A stretch of 64,000 nucleotides of DNA, from positions 1 to 64,000 of the forward strand of contig CAZIOH010000029.1 of assembly GCA_964540815.1 (NCBI GenBank), written 5' to 3'. Below, in pieces: positions 35,101-46,462 of this stretch. The translations under genes and the position numbers were made by a program. Within the stretch, counting starts at the first letter, position 1, and each line of letters opens with the position of its first letter. The notes under the pieces are model-generated. The model was not told where the DNA came from and searched no databases. It saw only the letters and a program-made list of their open reading frames with translations. This DNA is from CAZIOH01 sp964540815 (GTDB lineage Bacteria; Myxococcota_A; Polyangia; Fen-1088).

Positions 35101-37802
35101 GTTCCTGAGCGCCGGCGCCGCCAGGCGAGACCGAGCCCGGCCAGGCCCAGAAGCGCGAGCGCAGCCGCAGGCGAGGAAGGTGAACCCCCGACATCGCAGG
35201 CACATCCCCCACCGCTGTTCGCGGCCACCGTCTTCACGTAGCTGCAATTGGGGCCGAGATCACAGTAGGGATCCCCGGTGGGGCTCACCTGGCAGGTCCA
35301 GCACCCATCGGTGGGGCAACGAATCTGCCCGCAGGGATCCGGCAGACACTCGCCGGTGTCCTTGGCGCAGTTCGGGCAGGTCTTCGTGACGCACAGGTCG
35401 GGCTTGCAGGTGGTGGTCGCCCAGTCGCAATACTGCCCCGAGGACGGGCACGTCATGGTGTCGCACCCGTTGGTCTGGCAGGCGCCCGCCACGCACTTCT
35501 GCCCCGCCGGACACCCGGTCCCGCACGAGAGCGACACGCAGGTCCCTGTCGAGCAGTACTCGTTGGTGCCGCAGGTGACGTTGGCGCAGGGATCGCTCAC
35601 GCACTGGCGGTTCACGCAACGCTGACCCGGGTCGCACTTCAGGAGATCGCTGTTGCTGCAATCGAGGCACTTGCCACCCATGCAGGTCTGTCCGCTGAGG
35701 CAGCTCACCTGATAGCAGAGATCCACACAGCTGCCGGTGGCGTTGTCGCACTTCTGATCGATCAGGCACTGGACGTTGCGGCAGCGATTGGGCACGCAAT
35801 ACGAGTTCACGCAATCGTACCCGGTCGGGCACGGGAACTCGTCCGCCCGGCAGAGGATCGCGCACGCGCCGTCCTGGCAGCCGAATCCGCTCGGGCACGT
35901 GGCGTTGTGATCCGCCACGCCGTCGCAGTCGTCGTCCTTGCCGTTGCAGATCTCGGGCTGGGGCAGCACGCACCCGTCGCACTGGATGCCGTCCACGCCC
36001 TTGCACACCTTCTTGCCAGCCTTGCAGATGCCCACCCCGACCTGGGACGCATCGAGGCCCGGGCAGAGGCAGGTGTCCCCGACCCCCGGGAACACGCCGT
36101 CGTCGACCAGGCCGTTGCAGTCGTCGTCCTTGCCGTTGCACACCTCGGCCTGCGGGTTGGAGGTCGAGCTGCACACGATCTTGCCGCCCACGCACTGCGT
36201 GACGCCCTTGTTGCAGCCCTGTCCCTGGATGCCGCAGTCGACGCCCACGCCCTGGGCGGGGCCGAGGCCGTCGTCGACCAGGCCGTTGCAGTCGTCGTCG
36301 AGGCCATTGCACACCTCCATGGCCACCGCCGAGCCGCCGAGGTTGCAGGTCGTGCTCATCTTGTCCGCCGAGCACTCCTTGAGGCCCACCCGGCGGCAGG
36401 CCCCGGTCAGGCCATTGTTGCACGAGGCGCCGACGTCGAACCCCTCGTCGATGTTCCCATCGCAGTTGTTGTCGATGCCGTCGCAGATCTCGGGCGGGAT
36501 CGGGCAGCCGGCCCCCTTGCCGCAGGCGTTGGGGGGGAAGCCCTCGTCGATGAGGCCGTTGCAGTTGTCGTCGAGGCAGTTGGGGATCTCGACCGCGCAG
36601 TGCTTGAGCGTGACCAGATCGAGCGGGCACATGTTGGACACCCCCTCGTCGATGAGGCCGTTGCAGTTGTCGTCCTTGCCGTTGCACACCTCGGCCGGGG
36701 GCACCGTCTCGGCGATGATGCCGACCACCGCGGCCTTGGCCGCGTTGGCGTCGTTCAGGGACACCCGGATGGCCGCGGTGGAGCCCCCGGCGGCGGCGAT
36801 GCGGTCGGCGTTGGCCAGATCCGCGGCCGGCAGTCCGTTGTCGGTGATCATGTAGGTCTTGATCCCGGAGTTGCGGAACAGCTGGCAGGCCTGGGCGACC
36901 GGATGAAACTGGTCATAGGCCACGCCGCCGGTGCAGGTGGCGAGGTTGAAGGTGGCGTCTGGCGCCGTGGCGTCGTCGCAGGTCTCGGCTCCGTCGGTGA
37001 TCAGCACCACCACGTTCTGGCGACAGGCCCCCCGCGGATCGCTCGGCTTGATCAGCCCGTCGAAATAGACCCGCGCGTACATCAGCGAGCGGCCGAGCGG
37101 GGTGTTCCCCTGCGCGTGCAGCTCCGGGTCGGTCACCGCCCCGTTGGCGGTCGGCAGCTCGACGTTGTCGAGCCAGCGGTAGATCGCCGGGATGTTGGCG
37201 TCCGGAGGATCGAAGTTGGCCGCGACGGGCGCCACCCCTGGCGCCGCGGTGGTCACCCCGACCCGCAAAACCTGGCCCGCGCCCATCGTGTACCAGGGCC
37301 CAAAGGTGTTCTCGTTGGCGAGGTTGGTGCTCATGAGGCAGCCGGTCACGAAGCGGGTGGCCATGTTCTGGTTGTTGCCGTTTGCGACCCGGTTGGGGGT
37401 GGTCACCATCTGCTGGGGCGAGGACGTGTAGTGGCCCGCCGAGCAGACGCCAGCCGCGAAGGCGTTGTTCACCACCTGCGGGAACGACATGAGCCCGAAG
37501 TTCGCCTCGTCGCTTCCGACCTGGGCGAGCGCAGCCCGCAGCGCGCTCTTGAGGTTGTAGATGCGGCTCGTGTTTCCGGCCGGGCAGATGTTGGTGGCCT
37601 CGCCCACGTTGACGCCCGCGGCGCTCTCGCGCATCGAGCCCGAGGTATCGAAGATGAACAGGATGTTCGGCCGCAACGACTGGGCCTCCGCCCTCCGCAT
37701 CACCCCGAGCCCCACCACGAGAACCAGCGCTCCCGACAAGATCGCGGCGGCCCTGTTTCCATCCCGATGCGCGCCGCTTCGTGCTTTGCTGCCCGATGTC
37801 AT
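35097..37802 (-). CDS. Secreted vWA/MopE-repeat protein with MYXO-CTERM sorting tail
   Basis: 901 residues. The start is the ATG at 37800-37802; a signal peptide follows (ILSGALVLVVGLGVMRRAEA). The vWA domain (about 43-330) has the MIDAS motif DTSGS (LFIFDTSGSMRES). Then come about seven MopE-type repeats of the form VCNGKDDNCNGLIDEG, expected to bind calcium or other metal, and about 200 residues of Cys-rich short repeats (CxxGxxC). The end matches a MYXO-CTERM tail: GGGCACDVGG, a hydrophobic segment, then RRRR. In Myxococcota this tail anchors proteins at the outer membrane after processing. The TAG stop lies inside the MITE border. It is probably a surface adhesion or structural protein. 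Confidence 0.88.
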   Translation of the reverse strand: MTSGSKARSGAHRDGNRAAAILSGALVLVVGLGVMRRAEAQSLRPNILFIFDTSGSMRESAAGVNVGEATNICPAGNTSRIYNLKSALRAALAQVGSDEANFGLMSFPQVVNNAFAAGVCSAGHYTSSPQQMVTTPNRVANGNNQNMATRFVTGCLMSTNLANENTFGPWYTMGAGQVLRVGVTTAAPGVAPVAANFDPPDANIPAIYRWLDNVELPTANGAVTDPELHAQGNTPLGRSLMYARVYFDGLIKPSDPRGACRQNVVVLITDGAETCDDATAPDATFNLATCTGGVAYDQFHPVAQACQLFRNSGIKTYMITDNGLPAADLANADRIAAAGGSTAAIRVSLNDANAAKAAVVGIIAETVPPAEVCNGKDDNCNGLIDEGVSNMCPLDLVTLKHCAVEIPNCLDDNCNGLIDEGFPPNACGKGAGCPIPPEICDGIDNNCDGNIDEGFDVGASCNNGLTGACRRVGLKECSADKMSTTCNLGGSAVAMEVCNGLDDDCNGLVDDGLGPAQGVGVDCGIQGQGCNKGVTQCVGGKIVCSSTSNPQAEVCNGKDDDCNGLVDDGVFPGVGDTCLCPGLDASQVGVGICKAGKKVCKGVDGIQCDGCVLPQPEICNGKDDDCDGVADHNATCPSGFGCQDGACAILCRADEFPCPTGYDCVNSYCVPNRCRNVQCLIDQKCDNATGSCVDLCYQVSCLSGQTCMGGKCLDCSNSDLLKCDPGQRCVNRQCVSDPCANVTCGTNEYCSTGTCVSLSCGTGCPAGQKCVAGACQTNGCDTMTCPSSGQYCDWATTTCKPDLCVTKTCPNCAKDTGECLPDPCGQIRCPTDGCWTCQVSPTGDPYCDLGPNCSYVKTVAANSGGGCACDVGGSPSSPAAALALLGLAGLGLAWRRRRSGT

Positions 37803-38031
37803 GTTTAAGCTCCCTGTCTCCCCCGGGGATCCGGCGGAGCGAGGCGATAAGAGGGTCCCTGAGGTCAATGGAAAAGTCCGCTGAAGGTCCGCACCGTCGT
37901 CTCGTCACCGTTGCGCGTGCCACGTCGATTATCGAAAGAAATTTTGACGACCGGACCCCCGTCATCTTACCCGATCGACGTCTCAACCAAATCTAGTTTC
38001 TTCGCGCCGACCAAAGCCGCCCCGAGCCGGC

Positions 38032-40680
38032 TCAGGATGCCCACCAGAAGGAAAGCTTGGCCATGATCACATCGATGGCGGGCACCCGCCCGATGTCCGA
38101 GGCCCGCAGGGCGGCCTCCTCGTTGGGTTGCAGCCGGACGGTCGGGATCTGCGAGCGGCTGTAGACCAGGTAGAGCGTCGAGCCGAGGCGGTAATCCCAG
38201 CGGAGCACGACGTTGGCGTTGAGGGCCGCCTCCTGGAAGTCCGCGTCGGGCGGCGGGGGCCCGGCGAGCGGCGTCAGATCCGACGCGTGGAGGCGCGAGC
38301 CGCTCTTCCGCGGGGCGGACGACAGATCGGTGTAGTGCCCGGCCACCATGAAGAGCTGGGCGAAGGTCTGCAAGGAGATCTTCGGTGAGAAGGTGTACGT
38401 GGCGCGCAGGGTCAGGCTCGCGTTCCGGTCGAACAGCCGGCCGAAGAGATAGGGGGCCGTGTCGGCGGTCTCGGCGTGCCAGACGAAGCGTTGCTCGCCG
38501 CGCTCGTAGCCTCCCTGAGGGCCGAGATCGATCTGGACGTTGGTGGCGGGACGCACCGACAGCAGGAGCTGTCCGGTCACCGCCGAGCCCTCCGCCAGCA
38601 CCCGGGTGTCCACCCGGGCCTCGGCGGCCAGCAGGCGGCGCGGGTCGGTCCACAGCTCCGAGCTGGTGCTCCAGAACGCCGGCCGGTCGAGGGCCGAGCC
38701 GTCTCCGATCTCGCGGTCATCGTACCTGTCGCTGGTCGCCCCGAGCGCGAGGCGCACGTACCAGAACCCCTGGAAGCGGACGTTGCCGCTCACCTCGGCG
38801 GCCGCCCCGAGGTTGAGCCCATCGAGGTTTCGCCGCGCGGACACGTCGAGGCGGGCGTGTCGTTCGAGGGTGCGGGGACCGGGCTCGAGAGAGCGCAGCT
38901 CGAGCCCGGCGCGGAGGTCGTGCAGGTTCTGGCGCAGCATGAAGCCGAGATCGTTGTAGTCGAGCCGGCGGCTGGCGCCGGTGTACACCAGCTCGGCCAG
39001 CAGCGGGGTGCCACCGTCCTTCGCGATTCGGGCCCACCCGCCGAGCCCCCCATCCCCGGACCGGATGGGGGTGCCGTCCGCCTGCACGTCCGGCGGGCCG
39101 TCGCGCACCGTGCTGGCCACGACCTGGCCCGATACGATCTCGTTCGAGCCGCCGAAGCGCGCGAGCCCGTCCACCCCGGCCACGTAGGCATCGTGAAAGC
39201 AGCGCACCCCCGCCGCCACCGCCAGCCCGGTCGGGCAGGTACGGGCCCGGTCGGTGACCTCGAAGCGCGACACCCCCGTGGCGAGGACCCCGAGCTGCCC
39301 TTCGCGCCCGAGATCGCGGCGCAAGCGCAGCACGTTGAACACCGTGAGCGGCTCGATGGTCCGGCGCTCCCGCGGCGTCCCCGCCGCCCCCAGCTGCACG
39401 TCGTAGTCGTTGCGCGCGGCCACGGCCGACAGCGCACCGAAGGTCCAGCTGTCGCGCACCCGCCCGCCCAGCTTCCCGGCCGCGTAGATCGTCGCTCCCA
39501 CCGGGAAGTCCACCAGCACCCCGTCCGCCGGCTGGGTGATGCTGCTCCCGCTCTTCAGCGTCGGGGTGAGCGGCGAGCTGCCGATGCGCCGAGAATAGAA
39601 GAGCAGCAGGGGGGTGACGTACTGGTCGCCGCCCTCGAGGAAGAGGGCGCGCTTCTCGGGGAACTGGGTCTCGTAGTTGGTGGTGTTGAACACCAGCTGA
39701 TCGGACTCGACCTGGGCGAAGTCCGGCGTGATCGCCGCGTCGAAGGTCACCGACTGGGTGAGGTGCAGCTTGAGATCGAGCCCCGCGGTCAAGCCCGCGA
39801 GCGGGCCATCCCAGCCGTGGGTCAGGACGTCCTGGTTGGTGTCGACCCGCCGGAGGCGCGCCACCCCGAAGGGACGGACCTCGATCTGGCTCGGCGTCGG
39901 CAGGCTGCGCAGGTCGTCGAGGCGCGCGAAGAGCGGAATCGGGGCCGCCACGTCGCGCGGGATGTACGGCCAGTCGTCGCGCTCCTGACGGGCGGCCGTG
40001 AAGCGCGAGATCCAGATGCCCCAGTCCTGGACCGGCAGATCGGCGGCGTAGCGCAGGGCCCGGAGCGGGATGCGCAGCTCGACCGACCAGCCCGAGCCGG
40101 TGATGGCCGCGCGCCCCTCCCAGTTCTCGTCCCACTCGCTGCTGAAGGCCGAGCTGTCGTGCAGGGTCCCGTCGAACTGGACCCCCGCCACATTGAGCGC
40201 GAAGAGGTTGGCGGATTTTCCGTCTCTCCGACTGTCGAGGTAGACCGTCGCCCAGTCGCTCTCCGAATCCTCGTCCCGGCGGGTGAGGTGCGGCGAGATG
40301 GGGGCGGTCTTCTGCTCGCAGTCGATCCCGATGTAGATGGCCTGCGCGTCGTAGAGCACCCGCACGGTGGTGGGTTCGGCGGGCGGCTGTCCCCCGTAGG
40401 GAAGCTGCTGGGTGAAGTGTCCCTCCGCCGGTGCGCGGGCCCAGGCCGCGTCGTCGAGCTTGCCGTCGATGATCACCGGGCCCTCGGTGCGGGCGGCCCG
40501 GATGCGTGCGACGGTCGGACTTCCCGCGAGATCCGCGCCCATGGGCGCGGACGAGGCCGGGACCAGCGAAGGTGACGGCGAGGACGGAGCCAGGGCAGCC
40601 GCCTCGGCCGGCCGACCAGAGAGCGCGACGACGGCGATGAGGGCGAGCCCCGAGGCGTGGCGCGGATGCAAGGACCCCAC
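38032..40680 (-). CDS. DUF5916-type outer-membrane protein with N-terminal CBM9-like domain
   Basis: 882 residues. A signal peptide (LALIAVVALSGRPAEAAAL) and Pro/Ser linker precede a CBM9-like beta-sandwich (about 60-240: GPVIIDGKLDDAAWARAPA, VRVLYDAQAIYIGIDCEQ). The rest fits DUF5916, predicted to form an outer-membrane beta-barrel with alternating strands and an aromatic C-terminus (DVIMAKLSFWWAS). The motif TPDFAQVESDQLVFN...FPEKRALFLEGG is typical. The family may take part in carbohydrate binding or uptake; its biochemical role is unknown. The start is a GTG at 40680; a TTG three codons in is possible. No neighbour clearly defines its job. Confidence 0.85.
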   Translation of the reverse strand: MGSLHPRHASGLALIAVVALSGRPAEAAALAPSSPSPSLVPASSAPMGADLAGSPTVARIRAARTEGPVIIDGKLDDAAWARAPAEGHFTQQLPYGGQPPAEPTTVRVLYDAQAIYIGIDCEQKTAPISPHLTRRDEDSESDWATVYLDSRRDGKSANLFALNVAGVQFDGTLHDSSAFSSEWDENWEGRAAITGSGWSVELRIPLRALRYAADLPVQDWGIWISRFTAARQERDDWPYIPRDVAAPIPLFARLDDLRSLPTPSQIEVRPFGVARLRRVDTNQDVLTHGWDGPLAGLTAGLDLKLHLTQSVTFDAAITPDFAQVESDQLVFNTTNYETQFPEKRALFLEGGDQYVTPLLLFYSRRIGSSPLTPTLKSGSSITQPADGVLVDFPVGATIYAAGKLGGRVRDSWTFGALSAVAARNDYDVQLGAAGTPRERRTIEPLTVFNVLRLRRDLGREGQLGVLATGVSRFEVTDRARTCPTGLAVAAGVRCFHDAYVAGVDGLARFGGSNEIVSGQVVASTVRDGPPDVQADGTPIRSGDGGLGGWARIAKDGGTPLLAELVYTGASRRLDYNDLGFMLRQNLHDLRAGLELRSLEPGPRTLERHARLDVSARRNLDGLNLGAAAEVSGNVRFQGFWYVRLALGATSDRYDDREIGDGSALDRPAFWSTSSELWTDPRRLLAAEARVDTRVLAEGSAVTGQLLLSVRPATNVQIDLGPQGGYERGEQRFVWHAETADTAPYLFGRLFDRNASLTLRATYTFSPKISLQTFAQLFMVAGHYTDLSSAPRKSGSRLHASDLTPLAGPPPPDADFQEAALNANVVLRWDYRLGSTLYLVYSRSQIPTVRLQPNEEAALRASDIGRVPAIDVIMAKLSFWWAS

Positions 40681-40735
40681 ACTCTATCGTCCCGGCGCCC
40701 GTCCCCCCAAATAAGGCACCGGGCGCGTCGTCTCG

Positions 40736-41782
40736 TCAGGGCTTCGACAGGGCGAAGGGCGGACGTTCGGTGCGCTGCTCGGTGACGATGGCGGTGATGA
40801 AGCGCGCGGGCGTCACGTCGAAGACCGGATTGCGGGCGCCCACCCCGGGGGGCAGGATCCGCTTGCCGCCGATGAAGGCCACCTCGTCGGGGGAACGCTC
40901 CTCGATGGGGATGCGGTGGGCGGCCCCGGTCGACAGGTCGATGGTGGTGGAGGGCGCCGCGACGTAGAACGGAATCCCGAAGGCGCTGGCGCTGGCCGCG
41001 AGGCCGAGGGTGCCGATCTTGTTGGCCACGTCGCCCGTGCGGGTGATCCGGTCCGCCCCCACCACCACCGCGTCGATCGCTCCGGACGCCAGGAAGTGCG
41101 CGGCGGCGCCATCGACGATCACCTCGACCGGGATGCCGTCTTGCGCCAGCTCCCAGGCGGAGAGGCGCGCGCCCTGCAACCAGGGCCGGGTCTCGTCGCA
41201 CAGGACCCGGATGCGCTTCCCGGCCGCCACCGCGGAGCGGACCACGCCGAGGGCGGTGCCGTACCCGGCGGTGGCCAGCGCGCCGGCGTTGCAGTGGGTG
41301 AGGATGGTGCTGTCGTCCGGCAGCAGCTCCGCCCCGCGCGCGCCGATGGCCCGGCACGCGGCCAGATCCTCGTCCCAGATGGCCTGGGCCTCCGCGATCG
41401 GGTCCTGCATCATCATCACCGCGTTGCTCATGCGGTGGACGGCGATCCCCAGGTTCACGGCGGTGGGCCGGGCCTCGGCGATCTCCCGGATGCGCCGCCG
41501 CAGCTCGGGGCCCGGGGTGTTGCCCCTCGCCATCAGCAGGGCCACCGCGAAGGCCCCGGCGCAGCCGATGGCGGGCGCGCCCCGGACCTCCATCTCGCGG
41601 ATCGCGCGCACGACCTCGGCGGGATCGTCGTAGGCGGTCCAGATCTCCTCGTCCGGCAGACGGCGTTGATCCAGGATCGCCACCCGCTCATCCAGCCAGA
41701 AGATGGGCGAGAGCACGTCCGGGTGACCGGGCGGTCGTTGACCCGGGCCAAGCCGCAGGCCGCCGTTGCCGCTGCCGCCCAT
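40736..41782 (-). CDS. mtnA: S-methyl-5-thioribose-1-phosphate isomerase
   Basis: 348 residues. The catalytic Cys is in ILTHCNAGALATAGYGTALG and the catalytic Asp in VVVGADRITRTGDVANKIGT; RGAPAIGCAGAF near residue 60 is also diagnostic. MtnA isomerises methylthioribose-1-phosphate to methylthioribulose-1-phosphate in methionine salvage. The ATG at 41780-41782 was chosen because GGAGG lies seven bases upstream; another ATG at 41786-41788 overlaps the gatB stop. It follows gatB with essentially no gap, so it is the last gene of the gatCAB operon. No other mtn gene is visible. An archaeal-type ribose-1,5-bisphosphate isomerase is the main alternative but less likely. Confidence 0.92.
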   Translation of the reverse strand: MGGSGNGGLRLGPGQRPPGHPDVLSPIFWLDERVAILDQRRLPDEEIWTAYDDPAEVVRAIREMEVRGAPAIGCAGAFAVALLMARGNTPGPELRRRIREIAEARPTAVNLGIAVHRMSNAVMMMQDPIAEAQAIWDEDLAACRAIGARGAELLPDDSTILTHCNAGALATAGYGTALGVVRSAVAAGKRIRVLCDETRPWLQGARLSAWELAQDGIPVEVIVDGAAAHFLASGAIDAVVVGADRITRTGDVANKIGTLGLAASASAFGIPFYVAAPSTTIDLSTGAAHRIPIEERSPDEVAFIGGKRILPPGVGARNPVFDVTPARFITAIVTEQRTERPPFALSKP

Positions 41783-41784
41783 GC

Positions 41785-43298
<1,514 letters not shown>

Positions 43299-43302
<4 letters not shown>

Positions 43303-44840
43303 GCGACACCTCCGCTGGCGCGCGGGTCTTCTGGCAGACGCCGGTGCCAGTCGGTGCGGGCCTCGTAGGCGCCCGCCACCCGGAACACCGCCTCCTCCCC
43401 GAGGGGCGGCCCCATGACCTGCAGGCCGATCGGCAACCCGGCCCGCGTGAACCCGCAGCACTGCGACAGCGCCGGGATCCCGGCCAGGTTGGCGGCCACG
43501 GTCATCACGTCCGCCAGGTACATCTGCAGCGGGTCGGCGGTCTTCTCCCCGAAGCGAAAGGCCGGAATCGGAGAGGTCGGGGTCAGCATGACGTCGCACC
43601 TGGCGAACGCCGCCGCGAAGTCGTCCGCCAGCAGCCGCCGCGCCTTGAGGGCCTTCCCGTAGTACGCCTCGTAGTACCCGGCGCGCAGGACGTAGGTCCC
43701 GAGCATGATTCGTCGCTTCGGCTCCCAGCCGAAGCCCTCGCCGCGGGTCCGGGTGTAGAGCTCCTCGAGCGAGTGCGCGTCGGGCGTGCGGTATCCGAAG
43801 CGCACACCGTCGTAGCGAGCCAGGTTCGACGAGGCCTCGGCGGTGCAGATGAGGTAGTAGGTCGCGATGGCGTACTTGGTGTTGGGCAGCGACACCGGCA
43901 CCACGTTCGCTCCGGCGCGTTCGACCTCGGCGATCGCGGCGCGCACCGCGCTCTCGACCTCGGCGTCCATGCCGGCCCCGAAGTACTCGGCCGGAACCCC
44001 CACCCGCACCCCGGCGATGCCGGCCTGGCTGCCGGCGCGGACCGCCTCGCGGTAGCGCCCGACCGGGGTCGGGATGCTGGTCGCGTCCATCGGGTCCGGC
44101 CCGGCGATCACCTCCAGCAGCGTGGCCACGTCGTCGACCGTCCGCCCGAAGGGGCCCGGGTGATCCAGGGACGAGGCGAAGGCCACCACGCCGTGGCGCG
44201 AGACCCGGCCGTAGGTTGGCTTGATCCCCACGACCCCGCACAGGGCGGCGGGCTGACGGATCGAGCCCCCCGTGTCGGTCCCGAGCGCGCCGGCGCACAG
44301 CGAGGCCGCCACCGCCGCCGCCGAGCCACCCGATGAGCCTCCCGGCACGTGGGCCAGCGACCACGGATTCTTGACGGTCCCGCGCGAGCTGTTCTCGTTG
44401 GAGGAGCCCATGGCGAACTCGTCCATGTTGAGCTTGCCGAGCATCACCGTCCCGGCGTCGGCCAGCCGCTGCGACGGGGTCGATTCGTAGGGCGGATGAA
44501 AGCCCCGCAGGATCTTCGAGGCGCAGGTGGTCTCGATATCGCGCGTGATGAAGATGTCCTTGAGCGCGATGGGCACACCCGCGAGCGGGCCGAGCGGGCG
44601 CCCTTCGACCCGGGCGGCGTCGATGGCGCTGGCCCGGCGCCGGGCGCGCTCCCCGTCGACGAGCAGGTAGGTCCCGAGCGCTCCGTCGAGCCGGGCGACC
44701 CGATCGAGGTAGGCCTCGGTCAGATCCCGCGCCTTCCAGCGTCCGGCGCGCACGCCCTCGGCGAGGGTGGCGATCGAGGCGCCACGCACCTCGGGCAGCG
44801 TGGATGCGGAGGTGGTGGATGATGACGCGGCGCTCGCCAT
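43299..44840 (-). CDS. gatA: Aspartyl/glutamyl-tRNA amidotransferase subunit A
   Basis: A 513-residue amidase-signature protein. The Lys of the Lys-cisSer-Ser triad lies in VPIALKDIFITRDI. The signature loop VPGGSSGGSAAAVAASLCAG is followed by GTDTGGSIRQPAALCGVVG. The helical C-terminus has the usual MTVAANLAGIPALS. GatA releases ammonia from glutamine for GatB. The start is the ATG at 44838-44840 with GGAGGAGG upstream, overlapping the gatC stop by one base (TGATG). Confidence 0.97.
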
Positions 44841-45184
44841 CACCCCTCCTCCGGCGGCGTCCCGGCGGTCATGGCCCCGCTCGGCGCCCCGGCGGAGGGC
44901 ACGATACGCGGGACCCGAAAGAAGCTGGCCTCGCGCTGAGGCGCGTTCGCCAGCGCCGCGTCCACCGGGAGGGCGACCGTGACGACGTCCTCGCGCAGGG
45001 GGCAATCGAAGGGCACGGCATGGGTCATGGGCAGGGTGGCAGTCGTGTCGAGCTCGCCGAGCGCCGCGACGTATCCTAGAATCGCGTCAAGATCCTGGGT
45101 CATCCGGGCGATCTCCTCATCGTCGAGGGCAAGCCGGGCCAGGACGGCGATCTCGCGCACTTCTTCAGGCCGGATTCGTGACAT
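44840..45184 (-). CDS. gatC: Aspartyl/glutamyl-tRNA amidotransferase subunit C
   Basis: 114 residues. GatC hallmarks are the N-terminal helix RPEEVREIAVLARLALDDEEIARM, DLDAILGYVAALGELDT and the C-terminal ASFFRVPRIV. It holds GatA and GatB together. The start is ATG at 45182-45184; the upstream extension is antisense to the divergent lipoprotein leader. It is the first gene of gatC-gatA-gatB-mtnA. The tail is about 15 residues longer than usual. Confidence 0.95.
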   Translation of the reverse strand: MSRIRPEEVREIAVLARLALDDEEIARMTQDLDAILGYVAALGELDTTATLPMTHAVPFDCPLREDVVTVALPVDAALANAPQREASFFRVPRIVPSAGAPSGAMTAGTPPEEG

Positions 45185-45235
45185 GAAGCCCCTTCTACTA
45201 CCAGAGATTGCCCCCGGGTGTGGAGGGGCTGTACA

Positions 45236-46462
45236 ATGATCGACCTCCGAGCGAGGCCACACGTGCGCACATCATCCCACATCGATTTTCGGCGGTCGTC
45301 GTCATCGTCCTCCGGGGGCGGACGCGGACGCGCGCGCCTCGTCCTTCTCTCGCTCTCGGCCCTGGCCATCGCCGCCTGTGATGCCGGGACGGCCGCGACG
45401 GACGCCTCCACCCCGGTCGCCTCGAACGCGGCCCAGATCGCCCTGCGCGTCGACGTGCAGCCGGCGGCGGCAGCCTCGTTGAGCGCGCTCGCGTACCGGG
45501 CCGCCTACTCGGGGATCTCCCGGCGCGAGGTGCTCGGCCTCGTGGATCCCCTGGCCGGGGGCGTCGCCAGCCGGGTTCCCCTGCCCGCCACGTCGGCGAC
45601 CGGCGGCCGCGCCGATGCCGAGCCTGGCTGTGTGATTCGCGATCTCGACCGCGCTTCGACCGACCTCGCCGCCCACGGGGACTCCATCGAGCTCGAAGAA
45701 TTGAAGGGCATCGCCGTGTCGGCGCTGGATCCGACCCGGGCCGAGCTCCTGCGCCTGTCCCCGCGGCTGTTTCCGGACATCGCGGCCAGCATTGGCGGGG
45801 TCGTCTCCGAAGGCGGGCCGGTCGGACTGCCCGAGCTCCCCGGACAGGTGCGGGTGACCGCGGGCTCCGCGTCGGCGGTCAACGGGGCCTCGGAGGCGGA
45901 TGTCACCTTGCCAGCGCCGGCGTGGATCCGGCTCGTGAACGGCGCCGCCAGCGCGGCGGGTCAGGCGATCTCGCTGGGCAGCGATCTCCAGCTCGGACTG
46001 AGCATCCCGGGCTCCGCGGATACCACGGTCGAGCTGCGACCCCTCGGTGCGACCGTCGCCCTGACCTGTACCGTCCCGCTCGCGCTCCTGGCCCAAGGTC
46101 AAGCGGGACAGGCCCCGGGATTCCCGGCGACGTCCGGACCGGGCGGCGTGGGCGCCGGACCTTCGGCATCCGCGACGACGACCCCGGTCGGGGCCCCGGT
46201 GGCACCCACGGGCGCGGCAGGGACCGGGGGAGGCGCGGCCGGGGACGCCGCGCCGGTCGGCGACACCTCGTTCGCGCTGTCCCGCCAGCTGCTCGCGCGG
46301 CTGGTGGCGGCGGCGGGGGGGATTGCCGGGGCGCCGATCGCCGCCGCGCTGGATGTGGTTCGGCGTTCGGAGCAGACGCTCGCGTCGCCTTCGGGTTCGC
46401 CTTCGGGGACCGAGATCTCGGTCGAGATCCGGACCTCGACGCTGGTGGAGCTGCGTCCGTGA
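45236..46462 (+). CDS. Lipoprotein of unknown function
   Basis: 408 residues. A Ser/Arg-rich N-terminus leads to a hydrophobic segment with a good lipobox (LSLSALAIAAC). The mature part is Ala/Gly-rich and contains a beta-like repeated region (LPGQVRVTAGSASAVNG, LPAPAWIRLVNGAASAAGQA) and a Gly/Thr/Ala-rich linker (about 300-350). No family was recognised. The start at ATG 45236 has GGAGGGG seven bases upstream. Its stop overlaps the GTG of the PilZ gene by four bases, so the two are coupled. Confidence 0.72.
   Translation: MIDLRARPHVRTSSHIDFRRSSSSSSGGGRGRARLVLLSLSALAIAACDAGTAATDASTPVASNAAQIALRVDVQPAAAASLSALAYRAAYSGISRREVLGLVDPLAGGVASRVPLPATSATGGRADAEPGCVIRDLDRASTDLAAHGDSIELEELKGIAVSALDPTRAELLRLSPRLFPDIAASIGGVVSEGGPVGLPELPGQVRVTAGSASAVNGASEADVTLPAPAWIRLVNGAASAAGQAISLGSDLQLGLSIPGSADTTVELRPLGATVALTCTVPLALLAQGQAGQAPGFPATSGPGGVGAGPSASATTTPVGAPVAPTGAAGTGGGAAGDAAPVGDTSFALSRQLLARLVAAAGGIAGAPIAAALDVVRRSEQTLASPSGSPSGTEISVEIRTSTLVELRP

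Noticed and set aside
35938..37808. Long plus-strand open frames across the vWA/MopE gene
   Set aside because: They are antisense of the Cys-rich repeats and lack any recognisable domain.
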